Part shown: piece after piece, positions 56,570 to 64,000 of the stretch
Position numbering within the stretch: position 1 is the first letter of the stretch
Layout: each line of letters starts with the position of its first letter
Origin: Agrocybe praecox
Taxonomy: Eukaryota > Basidiomycota > Agaricomycetes > Agaricales > Agrocybaceae
Length of the DNA stretch: 64,000 nt
Assembly (NCBI GenBank): GCA_964017145.1
Contig: OZ024847.1
Coordinates: 3,472,001-3,536,000 of the forward strand
Reading direction: 5' to 3'
Made by a program: the position numbers and the translations under genes
Notes under the pieces: model-generated
What the model was told of the DNA's origin: nothing
Database searches by the model: none
Seen by the model: the letters and a program-made list of their open reading frames with translations, nothing else

Positions 56570-57910
56570 CTACCCATATTCTCCAACGTATTCCGTGAGA
56601 CTCCTTGGCACAGGGAGCTCGGTATTTTGTGCTACGATCCCCTCTTTTATTTGAACACTATGATTTGTAGTACATTCAATTCGTGTTGCCTCGACCAAAT
56701 TTAATCTGTATGCATTGTAATAGACCCAGGAGAACGGAAACCAGATGCAAAGGGGAAGGAGGTGAGGGTAGGTCAGTCGGTTGATGTAGGGTTTTCTGTA
56801 ACGAACGTAGGCTCGGTGACGGTCTGACACCCAGATACCTGCGCAGAGAATAGGTATACCTTGGTATGAGTGTGTTTTCTGTCGAGGAAAGAGCGCAATA
56901 ACGGTGTGTTTTTTAGATATCGGATTTAAGCGCCCGTTGTCATTTTGATTTTCATATCACAACTATGTACACAGTTTTTATTTTATCTAATCTATTGACT
57001 TTGCATCAAATGCGATGTACGAGCACTCAGCATACTAAATGCCGATTTAAGAGTTCTTATGCGCTAACAAAGGTATTCAAGCGGTAATTTGATTCTAGGA
57101 TTTAGGAACTTGTATATGATGTATTATGGAATTTATGTACTGTAGAGCATAACATCAACACATTCCTGCAAAGAATGTGCTATAAGGTACGTAGGGGGAT
57201 AGAGATACTACATCATTACCAAACATATATACGTCATGTTATGGAACATACGGGGCGCACAGGGCGACTATAGTGTAGTATATATACCTCTGAATGGCCA
57301 AGCGTGCTTACCGATAAGTACATTTTCTACAAAGAAACTGTGTGCGTCGTAAGGTGAATGATGGCGCAGTTGTTCGCGTTTACGAAGAACATAAAGTGCG
57401 GGGTCTTCATGCGAGTCGTACGTAGGGGGATAGACGCGTAGAGAGCTGAAACGCAAGAACGAGCATAATACGAAGAGTTAGGATATTTTGTCAAAAGGTC
57501 AGATCGGAAAATACCCACCTATAAGTTATCCCTTGCCCCCAATGAATGTTCATGGCGGCAAGGATAGGTACCGACTCGAATTCAGACGATACACCCCTGT
57601 AGTCAAGGCTTAAATACACATCAGATTCGCATGAAAGGGTCAAGTCAAAGAATACACACCGTTCAATTATTCATGTGTCTGCCCTAGAAAATCCATACCG
57701 AACCTTGCGCACCACATTATATCCAGGGGTCCTGATTCTCTGGACGACCCCTTGCTCATCGATATGACGTGCAACTCCTTGTGGTAGAGTAGGGGGTAGT
57801 TCCAATAGTTAGGGGACTTCTTCGCAGAAATAGAGTGACTGAAGTTGATTGGGCAGAATCTTGTCGGATTAGCAGGGAGGGACGATGACAATTGGGATTG
57901 TGTTTCTGAA
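56570..57910 (-). pseudogene. Probable degraded multi-exon gene, unrecognised
   Basis: Three minus-strand blocks join with sound splice sites. At 57,515-57,645, GVSSEFESVPILAAMNIHWG leads through a GTGGGT...TTTCAG intron to SSLRVYPPTYDSHEDPALYV at 57,300-57,450, ending at a GTAAGC donor. The third, after a CTGCGCAG acceptor at about 56,838, begins GIWVSDRHRAYVRYRKPY and includes PFSWVYYNAYRLN. Upstream, PQGVARHIDEQGVVQRIRTP reads well but is broken by stops in its frame. The gap between blocks two and three is about 430 nt and AT-rich, perhaps an insertion. I do not recognise the protein. The internal stops suggest a relic. Confidence 0.35.
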
Positions 57911-58159
57911 GAAAAAAAAACAGACATGGTTGGGTACACAATACCAGAGACCGGACCGCACGCAGTAGGCAGCGAGCGAGGGAAGAGCATGCACGCAGCA
58001 TAGGACGGATCTTTGTGTTCGGATGTCTCTAAGACCTAATCACTTCAATCAATGTGAGCATTTTTTCGTCCCAAAAAAAAGAAGAGATACCAAAATATAC
58101 CTTCTATGTGCTCGATTTCACGCAAAACCCGCCGTCAGCTCATGGTGGTATAAGAACAG

Positions 58160-58440
58160 ATATGTTGTAAGGCGTGGGTGAGACACAGAGGGGGGTCGGC
58201 GAGCAAGGTTCGTGGTCGTCGTAGTGTCATCGGTGCTGGTCGGCTGTATTCGGCCCGACGTCTAATTTTGGATTATGTACGTCCCTCGTCAAGTTTTTTT
58301 CTTGCAGCTTCTTCGATCCTTCATCAATTGTTTTCCCAGCCTCAGGTCAGAGCCACTTCTGCGCGTGGACTCGAGCCCTTGATATGCGACTCTCTGAACT
58401 GGACGACATTGTATGCGTAATAGAAGAAGTTCGATGCAGC
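58160..58440. other. Spacer, no gene recognised
   Basis: Start of the intron-dense plus-strand tract; a + frame at 58,178-58,420 has no family resemblance. Confidence 0.25.
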
Positions 58441-59790
58441 GTGGATGAGTAGGATCGCATCCTCCTATACAACAGTAAGCCTCTTGAATATGATGTCATT
58501 GTTTCTAGAAACTTACGCACCTGGTTGTCCCATCTCCGTCGTTGGTGTTCCTTTCCCCCTCACCATCGCTCCTCAATTCCACCCCTCTCTCATCATCTCA
58601 GTGCGAACTCCAAACTTCCCCCATCTTTGTGCATCTCATTCCCATTGTGTTGTCGCCTACACCGTGTTTGCTCTGCTGTTCGGGATCACTTCTTGGGATC
58701 CATGTCCATTCGTTGGGATGGTGGGGTCAAACGGAAAAGCCTACAAATCGTGTAAGCATCATTTTCAAGTCGTGCAGAACTGGGGACACTCACCCCTGAG
58801 CCACAGCAGTCGTGTGGACGCGTCTATCAAGCCCATAGTCTCAAAGGAAAGAGCGCCGCTTGCCTAGGGGTATGTAAGTCTTGCCTTCAACCTTTCGACA
58901 CTTCAAGCTGCTTACCATCATGTTTAGAGCCATCTCAGTGCGTAAAGCAACATCGATCAAGGGGTTTTATTGTCGACGTCTGCAGGAATATAAGCTGCCG
59001 AGGACATCGATTGGTAAGTGCCATTATACAGTCGAGTTTGGCTGAGTTTCCCAAAACTTACCATTGTGCAGGGATTGTTGTGACTGCTATCGTGTCTCGA
59101 TAACCGTAAACCAAGCTCGTAGAAGTGATTCCGGCGTTGGCAGGTACAGGAGGATGAGGATGCAGAGGGAGGACTTTGGTTGCAGGGGTGCAGAGCCTGG
59201 ACGCGGATAAAAAGGTGAGTATTGTTCTCAATCTCTATAGGATTTACAAACACTCACCATCGTTCTCCGATCAAACCAAAGGAGTCATGTGGGCCTGTTA
59301 AAGATGCATGTAAGTGTCTTGTTCGCGTTTTCTGATAGTTCGTAAACACTTACCATCGTGTCAGCCCGTGGATAGAAGGATTCTGTGTTTAACGTGTGTC
59401 GGGTGAGGCGGCGAGGGCTTCAATCACAATGGTACTGCAAAACCTGGAGGTGGTACATGTAAGTATCTTTTTTTATCTCTGCATAATTTCGGAACACTTA
59501 CCATGCTGTAGTCTGTGGAACTAGGGCATCCCTGCGCCGCGTGTAAGTGTCCGCTTCGTGTTCGCCGTAATTCATAAACACTTACCGTACTGTTTAGACT
59601 GACCTTGACCTGTCAGCGCGCAAACAAGGTTCGTTTGAGGGATTCCAGTGTCATCGTGTGCAGGGAAATTAGGCGGGCAGGACTTCGATTGCAAGGCTAG
59701 CGCAGAACTGAGAGGTAGTACATGTAACGCGTTCTTTGACAAGCTTTTTTATTTTAACAAGATTGACTTACCTTTCCCCTTTCATAGATA
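58441..59790 (+). repeat. Array of repeated short exon/intron-like modules
   Basis: At least seven plus-strand segments of 50-65 nt have complete intron signals, GTRAGT/GTAAGC ... CTTAC or CTCAC ... YAG: 58,752-58,806, 58,875-58,927, 59,010-59,063, 59,213-59,286 (acceptor uncertain), 59,311-59,363, 59,459-59,511 and 59,552-59,598, with a weaker one at 59,724-59,788. The stretches between them are only 30-180 nt. Several of these exons end in related sequence: GAGGGCTTCAATCACAAT... GGTGGTACAT, CAGGACTTCGATTGCAAG... GGTAGTACAT, and GAGGACTTTGGTTGCAGG. The module looks tandemly amplified. No continuous protein frame was found across the joins, so it may be a non-coding transcript or a decayed repeat protein gene. 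Confidence 0.45.
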
Positions 59791-59792
59791 TT

Positions 59793-60181
59793 GCTCTACT
59801 CAACATCAAAAGGCACATTTTTCGTTGGTTCTTGACACGGGATATTTGACCCAACTTTCACCTTTCGTTGTAGGGGCACTGGCAAAATTTGCACAAAAAA
59901 CAATGCAGCAAACAATATCTAAAATCATAAATACGGTAATCCCATTCACAAATATTACAAATGTATCAGTGCTATTTTTTTCCAATACAAAGCAACGATT
60001 CTCAACCCCAAATTCCCGTCTCAAAAGATGCTGAAAGAAGTGAATCCGGAACGGTCCCCGGTGCTTCACACTGGAAAACCGTTCAAAACTCGTCGCGTTG
60101 TGCCTTAGGCCGGAGGTGAAAGTTGAGCCAAATATCCTGTCTCAAGAACCAACGACAAACGTGCCTTTTGAATGTTGAGTG
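59793..60181. repeat. Inverted-repeat element with about 80-bp arms
   Basis: The left arm (59,793-59,878) and right arm (60,103-60,181) are reverse complements with a few differences. Shared runs are ACTCAACAT, CGTTGGTTCTTGA and AACTTTCACCT. About 225 bp of AT-rich DNA with no frame of note separates the arms. No clear target duplication was seen, so it is classed as a fold-back repeat. Confidence 0.7.
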
Positions 60182-60484
60182 GATGACACCGCGTAACCTT
60201 CTGTGTCTCCTTGTTGCCATCGCCACCTCACGTTTAACTCTCGAGCCTCGGTCTCTCCAACATTACATTCAGGTCGCCCTCGTGCACTGTCGTTCAAAAA
60301 ATATCGAGCACTTACTTTCCCTTCACGTACTTAGATGTGATTGCTAATACATGTACATATATTGTTTTTTATTATTAATGTTTTTCTTGTTTTTCTTGTC
60401 GCACATCCCTAAAAAACATATCTGTGCTTATTTTTGTGTAATTACACGGGCACAACACTACTAAGCAAAAACAAACAATAATAT

Positions 60485-60880
60485 TTAAAGACTCGTACTG
60501 CCACGCATAGCGGTGGCCCTGCAAAACAAGTAATAAAATGGGTCCACGAATTCCATCGCCTGGAGATTCTTAGTCTTCTTGACCCCGCTCTTTTTGAGCC
60601 ATTTACGAACTCTCGCTGCCTTTGCTGATGCATTATACGCTGCAACATCCACGGCCGGCTCGTTACCTCTATGTCCCATCACCACCAGCATGATTCTTTC
60701 GACTGGCTTCTCACCACGTTCATCGAACCATGGGCAAAGTCTGCAATGCCCCTCGTTCACTACCGGTTTGCAAGCCAGATAAGCTTTGAAAAGGTCGGTT
60801 ATTTCCTCTTTAGCAACGAATGAGCCCCACTGGCGAAGTTGAGTGTTAGTCAACTCGAATCCAACGCTGTAAACGACCAT
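60485..60880 (-). CDS. Small uncharacterised protein
   Basis: Intronless 131-residue frame starting MVVYSVGFELTNTQLRQWGS. It contains EEITDLFKAYLACKPV, a Cys pair in GHCRLCPWFDERGEKPVERI, the beta-strand-like IMLVVMGHRGN, and RKWLKKSGVKKTKNLQAMEF followed by VDPFYYLFC. Length and layout resemble a group of short hypothetical proteins common in Agaricomycetes. No signal peptide or membrane segment. The ATG at 60,880 is used because the longer frame opens with TTG. Confidence 0.55.
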   Translation of the reverse strand: MVVYSVGFELTNTQLRQWGSFVAKEEITDLFKAYLACKPVVNEGHCRLCPWFDERGEKPVERIMLVVMGHRGNEPAVDVAAYNASAKAARVRKWLKKSGVKKTKNLQAMEFVDPFYYLFCRATAMRGSTSL

Positions 60881-60937
60881 TTTCGTGATTATAGTTGAAA
60901 GGTCTGATATACCGGTGTCAGCAGATTGTGTATACAA

Positions 60938-61437
60938 GCAGAAGTTTCGCCTGCTCCTGAGTAGGTTTCAGATTTTATAGAATCGGAGAGTGGGGCTCTC
61001 TAGCCATTAGCGAGGTGCATGGCACTGTTTATATAGCTATGGAATTATCACATGGGTGATTGTTTAAATATTTAAGCTCAGCAGACATGTTGGGTGCTAC
61101 TTCAGGCGGAAGTACTTATTCAATGTAAAATATGTTCAATCTTCACAAAGTGAAATTGGGTCCACCGGTGGCCCAAATATCTATCTTCCTGATTCAAAGG
61201 CATCAAATAACACATTGTTTGTTAATTCTTGCTATTAACAGCACAAGCAGAAGCTCAAGCATCCCCAAGGCGCTTATTTATCTGTTCGCAATAAAAAAGA
61301 TAAAGGGTTAACCAAAATTTAACAGAAGACATTTTATTGGATGGATGTTGATTGTACAAATAACGACGGCGCCAGCAGTAAGTCTATGTACGGTACCCTG
61401 ATTTCTGGCTTCATATGATTTCAACATTGAATGATTA
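60938..61437. other. Intergenic, no gene seen
   Basis: AT-rich promoter of the small protein gene and 3' flank of the MYND gene; no frames of interest. Confidence 0.4.
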
Positions 61438-63109
61438 CTACGAAGCATCAGCCATCTTCCAAACTGACGAAATGTCAGTAGAATTATCTTGTTTCCGTTG
61501 ACATTTCTTGGTTAGTAAAATACCCAACGTCTTGGCAATATCCAGTACAAGCTCGACGTCCACCTTATTTTCGGCAGAAAGCTCACGACATTGGTCCTTG
61601 AAATCAACTACCGTCGTCGTATAGCTGCGGCTGAACATTTTTTGCCACCTCTCGAGTCCAACAGATTCGCGCAGCTTGCATATCTTCCGACAAACCTCCT
61701 TGTGCGGATGCTCTGGATCGTTCCACGCTTCCCTTTGGCACTGTAATAAAGACGCGTAAAATGAGCGCCATCAGGACAGGAGGAAATTACGAAATAGATA
61801 CTGTACGCACCTTCTTCCCACAAAATAGAACGTGACTACATTTCGCGCAGCGTTGAATACTCCCCTCGGCTCTTTCAATGATTGGGCATGCAGGTCCCAT
61901 ACAACCAGATAGCGGAACTCTGGATATTTTTTCCCAGGCGCTATCCAGATCTTCCTTTCTGCTATTAGCTGGCTTCACCGGCTTCAACGATTCCAGGAGA
62001 TGGAGATACAGTTCTTCAACGCCTGCGCCATCGGGAACCTCGAACCAAATATCCTCTGGTGTAATATCCTCTGGTGTAAGGGGGCCGAATTGATCGAGCA
62101 CATTCTTTATCGGATCCATGCACTTGTCATTGGTACGAGCGAAAACAAGTCGTAGGTTTCGGAGAATTACGATAACATCATCGTAATAGCGAAAACATCT
62201 GCTGTAGAAATCTGGGCACATTGTCGGTATCATCTGTATAGACACAAAAGTGTCACAAAGTTCTTGATAAACCCGCTGAAGATGCCTTGGAGTTGGTCCT
62301 GGTGGAGTCTGCGCAGCGTCAGGATCAGGAATCAAGTCGTACGCGTCCATGAGGTTCCGAAGGTGATACAGAGGCAGTCCAAACACAAGTTCGTATTTGA
62401 ACTCCCCATCAATAACCTTGTACAGTTCTTTTTGGAAGGTGCTGGAAAAGAAAGCGAGTGGGGCACTGAGCTCATAGATGGCGCATGTAACTTTTGTCGG
62501 AGTTTCTGTAGCCCACTTCTCCAACGCTTTTATTGTCTGTTCCACTCTGAAAGGAAGGAGGTCGTCTAGATCCTGCGGCCACTTTTTCACCCCGTCCACC
62601 GCATGCGTGGTATTTTGGTATCCACCAGGTGAAAGCTTCATAAGGGCAAAACGGAGCATGGAAACAACTTGCCCCATCAAGGCCGGCAAAACAAGCTCGA
62701 AAGCAGCTGGTGGTGGAAAATAAAGCAGCTCGCGTTTCTTCGTGGATAGGGGGCGGGTGAGGAGCAACGCGCAAGGTTTGTGTGTCGGAAACACATCTTG
62801 GGGGTAAGCAACATCGCAGTTGCATCGAGAAAAACGCTCCACCATGGCCTTATGGTCTGATTCCGTTGCGGCCCAGGTCAAGAATCGTATACCCGCTCTA
62901 AGATATTCCAGGTGGGAGGTTGCGAATTTCCGTTTGGCTGGAATATCGAGCGGGTCATATTCCAGTGCGAAGCAGGATACAGCGTTGAATATGTTCCATC
63001 CACAGGTGTTGGAATCCATAGGGCTCTTCATCATCGAAACTAACAGGTCTTCGGAGTGTTTGAAGCATTTATGCGCGTGGTTTGTGGCAGACGTGGGAGG
63101 TGATGGCAT
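61438..63109 (-). CDS. MYND-type zinc-finger protein
   Basis: Two coding exons: 61,787-63,109 up to CSHVLFCGKK, then 61,438 to about 61,742. About 530 residues. The first 390 residues are mainly helical (for example DSNTCGWNIFNAVSCFALEY, LRFALMKLSPGG, YELSAPLAFFSSTFQKELYK) with no enzyme motif. The MYND finger near the C-terminus reads C-x4-C...RCAKCSHVLFCGKK-CQREAWNDPEHPHKEVC, giving the C-C, C-C, C-C, H-C ligand set. The tail is DVELVLDIAKTLGILLTKKC and a Ser-rich end. MYND fingers bind Pro-rich peptides, so a protein-interaction or regulatory role is likely, without SET domain methyltransferase motifs here. A 5' leader intron (about 63,135-63,197, GTAAGC...TGTAG) precedes the ATG. A damaged relative lies at 43.8 kb. 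Confidence 0.8.
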
Positions 63110-63204
63110 TGCAACACCTTTGGACCTGCAGGCTACAGAACATAATCACAATTTTCATGAAGATCAGTTAAAAGCGAGAACAAAGTCAAAGCTTACCTGA
63201 CTTA

Positions 63205-64000
63205 TGGTTCTAATGTGTGATATATACAAGTATGTGCAAGTAAAGAGAGCCCGTGGAGTAGGTTCGGGTCTGCCTCCACGTCAGGCGGCTCCTTTTCGCA
63301 CGCCTTTGGTTTGGTAATTTGTTCCGTGATTAGATAAGATTAGTTCGAATATTTGAATCATCCTTCCCAACTCATTCCCGACATAACGATATAAAAAAGA
63401 TACCAATATTTTATTAAACCGACGATATCATGATGGTTCCATCTCCTAGAATAACCCTTTCCAACGCAATAATGTTGGAAAGGGCTGGCTGACAAAGATG
63501 TGCCCGTTTATTCACCTAATAATGCCTTGTTTATACATAAACCTAAGGACTTAGAGTAAAATTGCTCATACATGGGCAGTGGACTTGTCCATGTAATCAA
63601 TAACCGTAGTTACGGCTTTCCCATTGACTATTAGCTCCCCATTGTGATAATTCGTTCCCTTCTCGTTATCCATCGTCCATATTTCTTTGTAAGCGGCCCA
63701 TAATCATGCGCATAATACATTGGATGCATTTTCCCCTTCATTATCCATGGGTCTCACTTATCCATAACCACTCATTTGTCCTGCCCGGTTTTTCATTACC
63801 TTTGTATTATCCTTGGGCACCATTTATTCATGATCACCCGGTAATCCATCGCTCGCTACGCTATTTTTATATTGCCCTACATTTTGCATGCACGCCGGTT
63901 ATCCATTTCCACATAATCCATTCACTTTAAATGCTTATGGATATCCGTGCCCGTCATTATTCATTGATCATTCATTCGCATCGTCAATATCTATCGATTG
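63205..64000. repeat. Degenerate TTATCCAT-rich tract at the right edge
   Basis: From about 63,590 to the window end, TTATCCAT, TAATCCAT, TTATTCAT and GTCCAT motifs recur every 20-60 bases on the plus strand. No gene is supported. It may be part of a larger repeat continuing past the edge. The first part also has a short palindrome, CCCTTTCCAAC...GTTGGAAAGGG (63,465-63,484). Confidence 0.4.

Noticed and set aside
1..64000. CRISPR array, operon or bacterial origin
   Set aside because: Dense short spliceosomal introns, a eukaryotic tRNA intron and fungal families throughout; no direct-repeat/spacer array was seen.

Overview
The window looks like nuclear DNA of a mushroom-forming basidiomycete (Agaricomycetes). 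Genes are split by many 45-75 nt GT-AG introns with CTNAC-like branch sites. The protein families are typical of that group: an MFS sugar porter, a GH30 glucanase, a type I metacaspase, a MYND protein, a WD40 protein with a C-terminal membrane segment, a BTB relic and a Tnp2 (EnSpm/CACTA-like) transposase. A tRNA-Arg(ACG) carries a short intron at the eukaryotic position 37/38. All calls were made by reading translations and splice signals by eye; no database search was run.

Layout. 0.6-3.1 kb: one member (+ strand) of an uncharacterised multi-exon gene family. 4.1-6.3 kb: MFS sugar transporter. 7.7-8.1 kb: a small secreted-protein-like gene with an in-frame stop. 9.2-10.7 kb: a nucleotidyltransferase-fold-like protein. 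10.9-25.5 kb: a dispersed array of duplications of the same uncharacterised family: two fairly complete copies (11.4-12.9 and 21.4-23.1 kb), two decayed copies (about 16.4-17.1 and 19.7-20.4 kb) and smaller scraps. The second complete unit is interrupted by a 566-bp TA-flanked inverted-repeat element (24,090-24,655), and the matching place in the first unit is an empty site. 26.7-27.3 kb: a four-pass membrane protein. 28.46 kb: tRNA-Arg.

28,686-43,198 is the most notable object. It is a 14.5-kb segment bounded by 48-bp terminal inverted repeats (42/48 matching, no gap), starting CACCCCGGG, and by a 3-bp CAT target-site duplication. It encodes a multi-exon Tnp2-type transposase at one end. It also holds four further genes (a coiled-coil protein, a small basic protein, a WD40/membrane protein and a Pro/Ser-rich protein), plus a nested cluster of fold-back repeats. 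I read it as one large CACTA-like transposon with extra genes. A dead BTB-domain fragment and a MYND-finger scrap lie just beyond its right end.

44.0-46.5 kb: secreted GH30 beta-glucanase. 48.7-53.1 kb: metacaspase with a very long low-complexity prodomain, three consecutive micro-exons around the catalytic cysteine and a 619-nt purine-rich intron. 53.1-58.4 kb: little recognisable coding sequence apart from a probable degraded gene at 56.6-57.9 kb. 58.4-59.8 kb: a run of repeated short exon/intron modules. 59.8-60.2 kb: an inverted-repeat element. 60.5-63.1 kb: a small hypothetical protein and a MYND zinc-finger protein. The window ends in degenerate TCCAT-rich sequence.
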